NCBI RefSeq assembly: GCF_014204975.1
Contig: NZ_JACHMM010000001.1
Coordinates: 6,262,037-6,326,036 of the forward strand
DNA from: Jiangella mangrovi
GTDB lineage: Bacteria > Actinomycetota > Actinomycetes > Jiangellales > Jiangellaceae
Length of the DNA stretch: 64,000 bases
Direction of reading: 5' to 3'
Part shown: positions 16,755-23,937 of the stretch, in pieces
Numbering within the stretch: position 1 is the stretch's first letter
Layout of the letters: each line of letters opens with the position of its first letter
Program-made: the position numbers and the translations under genes
Notes under the pieces: generated by a model
What the model was told of the DNA's origin: nothing
Seen by the model: only the letters and a program-made list of their open reading frames with translations
Databases searched by the model: none

Positions 16755-17669
16755 CTAGAGGCCGAGCTTCTCCAGGCGGGCGATGTACTCGTCCTCCTGG
16801 TCCTCCTCGTCGGCGTCGGAGTCCCAGGGCTCGAGCAGCCACTCCTGCGTCTTCTCGTCCAGCTCGGCGAGGCGGCGGTTGTACTCCTCGCCGTTGTCGG
16901 TCCAGTAGCCGACCACCTTGTAGGCCGACGGCGGCAGCTTCAGCTCGTGCCGGAGGTAGCGGCGGGCGTCGCGCAGGACGGCGGTCTCGCCGGCGACCCA
17001 GACGTAGCCGGCGCCGGACGCGAGACCCTCAGGCAGGTCGCACGCGCGCAGCACGTCCGCGAGCCGGCTCGGCCCGTGGCCGTTACCGCCGTGCAGCCAG
17101 ACGACCTCGACGCCGTCGCGCGCGGGCAGGTCCACCTCGTGCGCGGGCGACGCCACCTCGAAGACCGCGCGGGTCCGCACGCCGGGCGGGCAGCTCTCGA
17201 GGATGCGCGTCGCCGCAGGCAGGGCGGCGGAGTCGGCGAGCAGCAGCTGCCAGGTGAAGTCCGCGGGCGCGTCGTACATGCCGGTCGGCGTGTTGAGGGT
17301 GACGACGTCACCCGGCCCGGCCGTGCGCGCCCACTCCGCCGCCACCCCACCGTCGTGGACCACGAAGTCGATGACGACCTCGCCGCGCTCGGGGCGGTGG
17401 TCGCGGACGGTGTAGGTGCGCATCGGCGACGGCTCGGCGCCGTCGGGATAGGTCCAGCGGCCGTTGTCGTGGATGACCGGCAGGACCGGCTCGGCACCGT
17501 CGCCCGTGGGGAAGAAGACCCGCAGGTACTCGTCGCCCACGCCGGTCGAGGCGAAGTCGGCGAGGCCGGGACCGCCGAAGACCACACGCATCATGTCGGC
17601 GCACACGGGCCGCGCATCGAGGACCTCGGCACGGAAGAACCGCATGGGCAGATCGGCACCGACGGACAT
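16755..17669 (-). CDS. siderophore-interacting protein (FAD-binding ferric reductase)
   Basis: 304 residues of the ViuB/SIP flavoprotein family. The FAD-binding motif MRTYTVRDHRPERGEVVIDF is near residues 83-102, GPGDVVTLNTPTGMY follows, and the NAD(P)H domain has LADSAALPAATRIL and YVWVAGETAVLRDARRYL. It is cytoplasmic and releases iron from ferric siderophores by reduction. The C-terminus has an unusual acidic tail (DSDADEEDQEDEY). A strong iron-box-like sequence lies just upstream. No siderophore biosynthesis or uptake genes are nearby. Confidence 0.93.
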   Translation of the reverse strand: MSVGADLPMRFFRAEVLDARPVCADMMRVVFGGPGLADFASTGVGDEYLRVFFPTGDGAEPVLPVIHDNGRWTYPDGAEPSPMRTYTVRDHRPERGEVVIDFVVHDGGVAAEWARTAGPGDVVTLNTPTGMYDAPADFTWQLLLADSAALPAATRILESCPPGVRTRAVFEVASPAHEVDLPARDGVEVVWLHGGNGHGPSRLADVLRACDLPEGLASGAGYVWVAGETAVLRDARRYLRHELKLPPSAYKVVGYWTDNGEEYNRRLAELDEKTQEWLLEPWDSDADEEDQEDEYIARLEKLGL

Positions 17670-17692
17670 CCGCGCTCCTCGAAGCGACGACA

Positions 17693-17712
17693 GGGTAAGG
17701 AGAGCCTAACCT
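17693..17712 (-). promoter_or_regulatory. DtxR/IdeR-type iron box
   Basis: On the minus strand the sequence reads AGGTTAGGCTCTCCTTACCC, close to the DtxR-family consensus TWAGGTTAGSCTAACCTWA: the first half is nearly perfect and the second has two changes. It lies 24-43 bases upstream of the siderophore-interacting gene start, consistent with iron-dependent repression. Confidence 0.7.
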
Positions 17713-17740
17713 GTTCGCTGCCCCATTCCGAAGCCCCCGC

Positions 17741-18601
17741 TCACGGGACGTACTTGCGCTGCAGCTCGAGCCTGAACCGCTGCGGCGAGCTGCCGTACAG
17801 GCGGCCGAAGCAGCGGATGAAGTAGGACTGGCTGAGGAAGCCGCAGCGGAACGCGATCCCGGTGACGGTGCCGGTGGTGGTCGCGAGCAGGCCGGCCGCG
17901 TGCTGCAGCCGCAGCGCCGTCACGTACTCGGTGGGGGTGACGCCGTAGTGCCGGCGCATGCTGCGCGACAGGTGCGCCGGGCTCACGCAGGCCAGCTCGA
18001 GCAGGCGCGGCACGCCGTCGCGCAGGTTCTCCTCGCGGCGCATGGCGGCGCAGGCGGCCGACAGCCACGACGGCGTCGACGGCGACGGGCCGGCCGGGAC
18101 GGCGGGCGCCTCCGGGCAGACGACCTCCGTCAGCGCCGTCCAGAACCGGACGAGGTCGAGCATGGTCGTGCCGGTGGGGAACCGCCGGGCCAGCGTCTCG
18201 CAGGCACGCAGGACGGCCTCGTGGCCGGCCGGCTCGGGGCGCACCAGTGGCGGGCGGGGCGCGTCATCCCAGCGGCGCGGCTCGGCGAGCTGGGCGAGGT
18301 CGGCGAACGTGCGCCAGGACTGCGCCGAGAACGCGACGTTGAAGAACTCGACGCCGGTCAGCGGGTCGCCGACGACGGCGTGCTGGTCGCCCGGGCGGAC
18401 CAGCACGACGTCGCCCGGGGCCAGCGCCTGCCGCTCGGAGCGCAGCCGCTGCTCGCCGGCGCCGCCGAAGACCGCCATGACCTCGTAATAGTCCAGATGC
18501 AGGTGCGACTCGGAGACGCCGCGGATGGTCACCCGGGCCACGTGGCAGGGCTGGCCGAGCGCGTGCTCCTGGAACCGGAACCGGGTCACCCCGTCGGGCA
18601 T
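17741..18601 (-). CDS. AraC-family regulator with N-terminal cupin
   Basis: 286 residues. The arabinose-binding-like cupin (ESHLHLDYYEVMAVFGGAGEQ and LAPGDVVLVRPGDQHAV, about residues 30-85) precedes the AraC helix-turn-helix pair (about 180-280; LLELACVSPAHLSRSMRRHYG and TGIAFRCGFLSQSYFIRCFGR). The cupin resembles those of sugar-responsive activators. It is divergent from the dioxygenase-like gene at 18726, 124 bases away, and is its likely regulator. Confidence 0.92.
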   Translation of the reverse strand: MPDGVTRFRFQEHALGQPCHVARVTIRGVSESHLHLDYYEVMAVFGGAGEQRLRSERQALAPGDVVLVRPGDQHAVVGDPLTGVEFFNVAFSAQSWRTFADLAQLAEPRRWDDAPRPPLVRPEPAGHEAVLRACETLARRFPTGTTMLDLVRFWTALTEVVCPEAPAVPAGPSPSTPSWLSAACAAMRREENLRDGVPRLLELACVSPAHLSRSMRRHYGVTPTEYVTALRLQHAAGLLATTTGTVTGIAFRCGFLSQSYFIRCFGRLYGSSPQRFRLELQRKYVP

Positions 18602-18725
18602 GTCACGAGCGTACAGAGCCGCACTCCCCTGCGCTGCGGCGCGAACCGAGGCAGGTCACCACAGTGCAATCGCCTGCGATCAGCGTGGTATCCGCCGGCC
18701 GGGATGCGCGCCCACAGTGAGGTGC

Positions 18726-19508
18726 ATGACCCACACCCAGGAACGGCTCACCCCGCGTGAGCACTACGACCGCAACGGCTACGCGATCTTCCGCGACGTC
18801 CTCGACCCGGACCTGATGGCCGAGGTCGACGAGCACGTCGCATGGCTGCAGCGCCGCCATCCCGACGTCCGGCCCGAGCAGCTCGGGCACAAGTACGTCA
18901 AGGACGACCCGTTCTGGATCCGGCTCGTGAGCGACGACCGCCTGCTCGACATCGCCGAGCAGTTCGTCGGCCCGGACATCGCGCTGTTCGCGTCGCACTA
19001 CATCAGCAAGCCGCCGTATTCCGGCCAGCCGGTGCTCTGGCACCAGGACGGCTCGCTGTGGCCGCTGGACCCGGTGGAGGTGACGACGCTCTGGCTCTCG
19101 GTGGACCACTCGACGACGGAGAACGGGTGCCTGCGTGTGGTTCCGGGCAGCCACCTGCGCAGCTTCGAGCCGGTGCGGGTCAGCGACGAGGTCGAGAACG
19201 TCCTCGGCGTGGACATCGAGGTCGACGTCGACGAGTCCGAGGTCCTGGACGTCGTACTGGCCCCCGGCGACGTCGAGGTGCACCACCCGAACATCGTGCA
19301 CGGCAGCAACGCCAACACCTCGCCGCGACGACGGTGCGGGCTGACCATCCGCTACATCCCGACGTCGACCCGGATCACCCACCCGGAGCAGCCGTTCCCG
19401 AGCGCGTTCCTGCTGCGCGGCGAACCGGGCGTGAACGTCTACCAGCCGCGGCCGCGCTACGTCGAGGGCACGCATCTGGCCTTCCGCGGCTGCGAGGACT
19501 GGGGCTAG
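18726..19508 (+). CDS. phytanoyl-CoA dioxygenase-family (Fe(II)/2-oxoglutarate) enzyme
   Basis: 260 residues. The metal triad is visible as WHQDGSLW (His-x-Asp) and, later, VHGSNANTSPRRRCGLTIRY, which carries the distal His and the 2-oxoglutarate-binding Arg. DHSTTENGCLRVVPGSH is the typical PhyH signature. Bacterial members hydroxylate small molecules; the substrate here is unknown. The ATG at 18726 is chosen because upstream codons have no family-like sequence. Confidence 0.9.
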   Translation: MTHTQERLTPREHYDRNGYAIFRDVLDPDLMAEVDEHVAWLQRRHPDVRPEQLGHKYVKDDPFWIRLVSDDRLLDIAEQFVGPDIALFASHYISKPPYSGQPVLWHQDGSLWPLDPVEVTTLWLSVDHSTTENGCLRVVPGSHLRSFEPVRVSDEVENVLGVDIEVDVDESEVLDVVLAPGDVEVHHPNIVHGSNANTSPRRRCGLTIRYIPTSTRITHPEQPFPSAFLLRGEPGVNVYQPRPRYVEGTHLAFRGCEDWG

Positions 19509-19552
19509 AACTCTGGGCCCAGGCGCCCGGACCCAGCACCCCGGCGGACCCA

Positions 19553-19586
19553 GGCGTCGCGGGCGGCCACCGCCCCCCGCGACACC
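19553..19586. terminator. hairpin between convergent genes
   Basis: GGCGTCGCGGGCGG pairs with CGCCCCCCGCGACACC across a short CCAC loop. It lies in the 87-base gap between the convergent dioxygenase-like and binding-lipoprotein genes. There is no T-tract, as is common for actinomycete terminators. It probably acts in both directions. Confidence 0.6.
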
Positions 19587-19595
19587 GGCGCCGTC

Positions 19596-21191
19596 CTAGG
19601 CCTTGATCTTCCAGTCGCCCTGCCCCCAGAAGGCGCCGTCCTTGGCCTTGAAGTCCTCGACCCGGGTGTTGTGCGCCCAGAGCGAGTACGCGTTGTAGAG
19701 CAGCGGGTAGGAGATGGTCTGGTTGTCCTGCCGCGCGGCCTGCTCGTACAGCTCGCGGCGCTGCGCCTCGTCGGCGGTGGCGTTGGCCTCCTTCATGAGC
19801 GCGTCGAACTCCGGGTCGCAGCCGTAGCCGATGTTGCCGCCGGCCGGGAACTGCTGGTCGCAGCCCGTGATGCCGTAGTTGAGCCACGGGTCGGCCGCGC
19901 CCGCGCCGCCGATGAGCATGTCGTAGGTCTTGTTCGTGTACCCGTCGGCCATCTCAGCACCCTGGACGTTGCTGATGGTGACCTTGACGCCGATCTGGCC
20001 CAGCTGGTCCTGCAGGATGGTGGCCGCCTGGTCCTTGTCGCGCGCGCCCGGGATCATCATGAGGTCGATGGTCCGGTCGAAGTCCCAGCCGGCCTCGGTG
20101 AGCAGCTGGGTGGCGCGGTCGGGGTCGTACGCGTACGGGTCGACGTCGTCGGGCGTCCAGGCCGGGCCCAGGATCGAGTTCGGGACCTTGCCCTGCCCGC
20201 CCAGGACGGTGTCGACGATGCCCTGCCGGTCGATGCCGCACAGGATCGCCTGCCGCACCCGCACGTCGGCGAAGTAGGGCTTGGCCTGGTTGACCACCAG
20301 GCGCTGCAGGACGATGCCCTCGATGGTGGTGACCTCGACGCCGTCCTGGCCCTCGACCGTCGGGAGGTCCGTGGCCGAGATCGAGGCGATGTCGACCTCG
20401 CCGGTGCCGAGCTGCGCGACGGCGACGTCGGACGTGAGCGGCTTGAGGAAGACCTTGTCGATCTGGACCTCGTTCTTGAAGTACGACGGGTTCTTCTTCA
20501 GCTCGACGTACTGGTCGGTCTTGTACTGCACGAAGACGTACGGGCCGAGGCTGACGTTCGGGTTCATGAAGAACGGGTTCTGCGCCACCGACTCGATCGG
20601 GTCCGCGCCGAGGATGTGCTCGGGCAGGATCCAGTGCGAGCTGATCTGCATGAGGAAGCCGTAGTTCGGGTCGACCGTCGTGACGACGAAGGTGTGCTCG
20701 TCGGGCGCCTCGAAGCCGGAGATGCTCGTGGCCGTGCCGGCGGTGAACTCCGCGACACCCTGCACCACCTTGTAGACGCCGGCGGCGGCGTTGGTGCTCT
20801 TCGGGTCCGCGTAGGTGTTGAACGTGAACAGGACGTCCTTGGAGGTGAACGGGGTGCCGTCGCTCCACTCGAGCCCCTGGCGCAGGTGGAAGGTGAACGT
20901 CCGGGCGTCCTCGGACACGTCGAAGCTCTCGCAGAGCATCGGCTGCAGGACCTCCTTGTCGTCCGCCTGGACCAGTGCGTGCCAGATGAACGACATCACC
21001 TGCTGGTCCGGCGCCGAACCCGGTGCCAGCGGGCTCCAGATCTTCGGCTTGCCACCCAGGTAGACGTTGACGACGCGCTCGGCCGCCCGGGCCGGCGTGT
21101 TGTTCGTGGGGTCGGAGCAGCCGACCAGACTCGCCGCCGACAGTAGTGCCGCGGCGCCCAGCAGCTCCCGACGCGAGATGTGTGTGGCCAT
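19596..21191 (-). CDS. Dpp/Opp-type substrate-binding lipoprotein (family 5), Tat-like signal
   Basis: 531 residues. The N-terminus SRRELLGAAALLSAASLVGC combines a twin-arginine-like SRR-x-LL motif with a lipobox (Cys25), so export by Tat and lipid anchoring are likely. The family-5 solute-binding fold shows in FTFHLRQGLEWSDGTPFTSKDV, VRQAILCGIDRQGIVDTVLGG and the C-terminal ELYEQAARQDNQTISYPLLY. No permease or ATPase genes adjoin it. The permease/ATPase cluster at 43518-47360 lacks a binding protein and has a related promoter dyad, so the two are probable partners. Confidence 0.93.
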   Translation of the reverse strand: MATHISRRELLGAAALLSAASLVGCSDPTNNTPARAAERVVNVYLGGKPKIWSPLAPGSAPDQQVMSFIWHALVQADDKEVLQPMLCESFDVSEDARTFTFHLRQGLEWSDGTPFTSKDVLFTFNTYADPKSTNAAAGVYKVVQGVAEFTAGTATSISGFEAPDEHTFVVTTVDPNYGFLMQISSHWILPEHILGADPIESVAQNPFFMNPNVSLGPYVFVQYKTDQYVELKKNPSYFKNEVQIDKVFLKPLTSDVAVAQLGTGEVDIASISATDLPTVEGQDGVEVTTIEGIVLQRLVVNQAKPYFADVRVRQAILCGIDRQGIVDTVLGGQGKVPNSILGPAWTPDDVDPYAYDPDRATQLLTEAGWDFDRTIDLMMIPGARDKDQAATILQDQLGQIGVKVTISNVQGAEMADGYTNKTYDMLIGGAGAADPWLNYGITGCDQQFPAGGNIGYGCDPEFDALMKEANATADEAQRRELYEQAARQDNQTISYPLLYNAYSLWAHNTRVEDFKAKDGAFWGQGDWKIKA

Positions 21192-21226
21192 GAGGACCTC
21201 TCAGTGTGGTGAACAATCGCCGGATT

Positions 21227-21279
21227 CAAAACGGTCTTTCACATTGGGGAGTGTCCTGGCGACAGGCTCTCACTGTCAA
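21227..21279 (-). promoter_or_regulatory. promoter plus dyad operator of the binding-lipoprotein gene
   Basis: On the minus strand, TTGACA (21274-21279) is followed 38 bases downstream by TGAAA-GACCG-TTTTG (21227-21241), a member of the TGRAA-N5-TTYYR dyad set. The dyad falls where transcription should begin. The -10 (about 21250-21255) is weak. Confidence 0.6.
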
Positions 21280-21323
21280 GACCATCGCTGATCAGGCAGG
21301 ATCTGAAGGCGAAGGGCTTGACT

Positions 21324-21338
21324 TGGAACATCGTGTCA
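21324..21338. promoter_or_regulatory. possible second dyad site, TGGAA-CATCG-TGTCA
   Basis: A half-perfect member of the same dyad set, immediately after a TTGACT (21318-21323) and just upstream of the enolase-superfamily gene at 21354. The right half matches TTTCA at four of five positions. It is weaker than the others. Confidence 0.4.
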
Positions 21339-21353
21339 AAAACGATGGCTCAC

Positions 21354-22574
21354 ATGCGTATCACCGACGTCACGGCCGTGCTGCTCACCGGCCCGTCCAG
21401 CAACGACCCCTACATCACGTTCGCGAAGAAGCTGCGGACGGCCGCGTTCATCGAGGTCCGCACCGACGCCGGCCTCGTCGGGATCGGCGAGACCTACATC
21501 GGCTACTTCTTCCCCGAGGTGGTGCCGCACGTCGTCGACTACGTCCGGCCCATCCTCGTCGACGGCGACACCACCGACCCCGCCGTGCTCAGCACCCGGA
21601 TGCGCCGCTGCCTGGGGTTCTGGGCCCGGGTCGGCGCCGGCGCGGGCGTGCTGTCCGGGGTCGAGGCCGCCCTCTGGGACCTCGCCGGCAAGGCGGCCGG
21701 CGTCCCCGTGCACGAGCTGCTCGGCGGCCGCAAGCACGACCGGCTGCGGGCGTACGCCACCGGCGGGCCGTCGCCGTGGCCGCCGGACGAGCTGAAGCGC
21801 AAGCTGGACCGGTACACCGAGCTCGGCTTCACCGCGCTCAAGGTCGCCACCGGCTACCTCGAGATGTCCGGGCGCGAGGAGATCCTGCCCGCCCCCGGCC
21901 CGCAGGCCGCGGCCGAGTTCGAGGCCGAGAAGCTGGCGCTCATGCGCGGGCACCTGGGCCCGGACGCCGAGATCATGCTCGACGGCCACATGGGCCACCG
22001 CAACGGCGTGCACCGCTGGGACCTCGCCACCGCCCAGGCCGTCATGGAGGCCGCGGCGCCGTACCGGCCGGCGTTCTTCGAGGAGCCGCTGGCCTACGAG
22101 GACCCTGACGAGTACGCGGCCCTGACCAGCACGTCCCCGGTCCCCATCGCCGGCGGCGAGCAGCTGTTCTCCTACGAGGAGTTCCGGCTCTGGATGAGCC
22201 GCGGCGCGTTCGCGATCGCCCAGCCCGACGCCGCGCTGCTGAGCATGCCCGAGTTCGTGCGGGTCGGCGAGCTGGCCGCAACGCAGGGCCGGCACGTCGT
22301 CTCGCACGCGTGGAGCGCCGGCGGCGGGTTCATGCAGAACGTCCACGCCGCGTTCGCGTCGCCGTCGACGCTGATGGTCGAGATGGCCCCGGACCCGGGC
22401 GAGCTGCACACCGCCCTGTGGGGCGACAACCTCGTCATCGAGGACGGCCACGTCCTTCCGCCGACCGCGCCGGGCCTCGGCGTCGAGCTGACCGACGAGG
22501 TCAAGCGGCGGTTCCCCTTCCAGCCCGGCATGGAGGAGTTCTCCAGTGTGCCCGGCAAGACCCTGCGGAGCTGA
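21354..22574 (+). CDS. enolase-superfamily sugar-acid dehydratase (mandelate racemase/MLE family)
   Basis: 406 residues from the ATG at 21354, matching the start of the paralogue at 40024 (ITDVT-VLL). An ATG nine bases earlier is possible. Predicted metal ligands are Asp210 (LDGHMGH), Glu243 (FEEPL) and Glu269 (IAGGEQ); the general acid/base is His318 (SHAWSAGG), with Lys163 on the second strand. The D/E/E and His set fits acid-sugar dehydratases such as galactonate or mannonate dehydratase relatives. The D-2-hydroxyacid dehydrogenase gene follows after two bases. Confidence 0.88.
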   Translation: MRITDVTAVLLTGPSSNDPYITFAKKLRTAAFIEVRTDAGLVGIGETYIGYFFPEVVPHVVDYVRPILVDGDTTDPAVLSTRMRRCLGFWARVGAGAGVLSGVEAALWDLAGKAAGVPVHELLGGRKHDRLRAYATGGPSPWPPDELKRKLDRYTELGFTALKVATGYLEMSGREEILPAPGPQAAAEFEAEKLALMRGHLGPDAEIMLDGHMGHRNGVHRWDLATAQAVMEAAAPYRPAFFEEPLAYEDPDEYAALTSTSPVPIAGGEQLFSYEEFRLWMSRGAFAIAQPDAALLSMPEFVRVGELAATQGRHVVSHAWSAGGGFMQNVHAAFASPSTLMVEMAPDPGELHTALWGDNLVIEDGHVLPPTAPGLGVELTDEVKRRFPFQPGMEEFSSVPGKTLRS

Positions 22575-22576
22575 CG

Positions 22577-23611
22577 ATGACCCAAGTGACCCCTACCGAG
22601 CGCATTCTCGTCGCCCAACCCGTGCTCGAGGCCGGCCTGGAGCGGGTCCGGCGACTCGCGCCGGACGCCGTCGTCGACGTCGTCGAGCCGTTCGGCCCCG
22701 ATGCCGTCCTGCCGGACGAGCTGGTCCGCGACACGACCGTGCTGTTCTCCGACTGGTGCCCGGCCAACGTGACCGCGATGACCCGGCTGCGCTGGATGCA
22801 GCTCGGCTCGCACGGCTACTCGCACCTCAACGGCGTGCCGCTGCCCCGGGACGCGGTGGTGGCGAACGCCAGCGGCGTCAACGACATCCCCATCGCGGAG
22901 TGGTGCGTGCTGATGATGCTCGCGCTGGCCCGCGACGTCCCCGGCATGCTCGAGGCGCAGCGCGAGCACCGGTGGGACCGCGACGCGCGGTTCCAGGCGG
23001 AGCTGCGGGGGCGGCGGGTGGGCATCCTCGGCTACGGCAACATCGGCCAGGAGCTGGCCCGGCTCTGCCGCGCCCACGGCCTGGAGGTGTGGGCGCTGTC
23101 GCGGTTCCGCCCCGGCGGGCGCGAGCTGCGCTACGACCCGCTGGACCGGCCCGCCGGCAGTGTCCCCGTCCCCGACCGCTCGTTCACCCGGGACCAGCGC
23201 GACGAGTTCTTCGCCGGACTGGACGTCCTCGTCGTCACCACGCCGGTGACCAGCACGACGCGCGGCCTGGTCGACGAGGCGGCACTGAAGCTGCTGCCGT
23301 CGCACGCGGTGCTGCTCAACCCCGCGCGGGCGGGCGTGGTCGACGAGGCGGCACTGCTGGCGGCGCTGCGCGAGGGGACCATCGCCGGGGCTGCCCTGGA
23401 CGACCACTACCGGCAGCCGATGCCGCCGGACGACCCGTTCTTCGACCTGCCGAACGTGATCGTCACCGCGCACGTCTCCGGGTCCAACTCGAGCACCTGG
23501 TTCGTCGAGCGGATCTGGGACCTGTTCGCCCGCAACCTCGAGCGGCACCTCGGCGGCGACCGCATGCTGAACGTGATCGCGCGGGACGATCTGGAGCTTG
23601 CGGACTCTTGA
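22577..23611 (+). CDS. D-isomer 2-hydroxyacid dehydrogenase family, catalytic Glu replaced
   Basis: 344 residues. NAD-binding motif GILGYGNIGQELA is near residue 153; catalytic Arg251 (NPARAG) and His299 (TAHVSG) are present. The position normally occupied by Glu in the EP motif holds Gln280 (HYRQPMP), so the Glu/His relay is altered. Family members reduce 2-keto acids or oxidise 2-hydroxy acids. Two bases separate it from the dehydratase gene upstream, so they should act on the same acid. A TTGACA overlaps its stop codon and may serve the next operon. Confidence 0.88.
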   Translation: MTQVTPTERILVAQPVLEAGLERVRRLAPDAVVDVVEPFGPDAVLPDELVRDTTVLFSDWCPANVTAMTRLRWMQLGSHGYSHLNGVPLPRDAVVANASGVNDIPIAEWCVLMMLALARDVPGMLEAQREHRWDRDARFQAELRGRRVGILGYGNIGQELARLCRAHGLEVWALSRFRPGGRELRYDPLDRPAGSVPVPDRSFTRDQRDEFFAGLDVLVVTTPVTSTTRGLVDEAALKLLPSHAVLLNPARAGVVDEAALLAALREGTIAGAALDDHYRQPMPPDDPFFDLPNVIVTAHVSGSNSSTWFVERIWDLFARNLERHLGGDRMLNVIARDDLELADS

Positions 23612-23628
23612 CATGAAACTCTCTTTTG
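23608..23628 (+). promoter_or_regulatory. TTGACA with adjacent dyad, upstream of the Tat/beta-helix genes
   Basis: TTGACA (23608-23613) directly adjoins TGAAA-CTCTC-TTTTG (23614-23628). The dyad plus the following GATC aligns with the inverted site at 21227-21241 (shared TGAAA-N5-TTTTG-R-ATC). Here the dyad lies in the -35/-10 spacer, unlike the other members. Confidence 0.5.
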
Positions 23629-23747
23629 GATCAGGATTACGCCATCTTCCCTGCTGACGTCGGCTCATGAGCGCGTTTCTGACAGGTCATTCCACGATCG
23701 ACTGCATGAATTCGGCCATTCCCTCTCCCTCTCCCCTGGAGGTCAGC

Positions 23748-23933
23748 ATGGTCAATCTCAGCCGACGATCCGCCCTGGTGGGCGTGCTCGCGACCGCGGG
23801 AGGCGCGGCGGCCGTGGCTGCCGCCGTCACCCGCCTGGACGTTCTCCCGCCCGCCGACGAAGGACCCGACGAGGCCACCCGCGCCCACGAGGCGCGGCTG
23901 CTCGACCACCTCCACGTCCCGGCGCTGGGCTGA
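23748..23933 (+). CDS. 61-residue twin-arginine mini-protein
   Basis: Start chosen at 23748 because GGAGG (23739-23743) is well spaced. NLSRRSALVGVLATAGGAAA is a clear twin-arginine signal (SRR then a hydrophobic stretch), followed by only about 35 charged residues (LPPADEGPDEATRAHEARLL). No known domain is visible. The next gene, a beta-helix protein with no signal peptide, starts five bases after the stop. It could be a secreted peptide, a Tat-anchored partner or a carrier for that protein. Confidence 0.6.
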   Translation: MVNLSRRSALVGVLATAGGAAAVAAAVTRLDVLPPADEGPDEATRAHEARLLDHLHVPALG

Positions 23934-23937
23934 CGTC

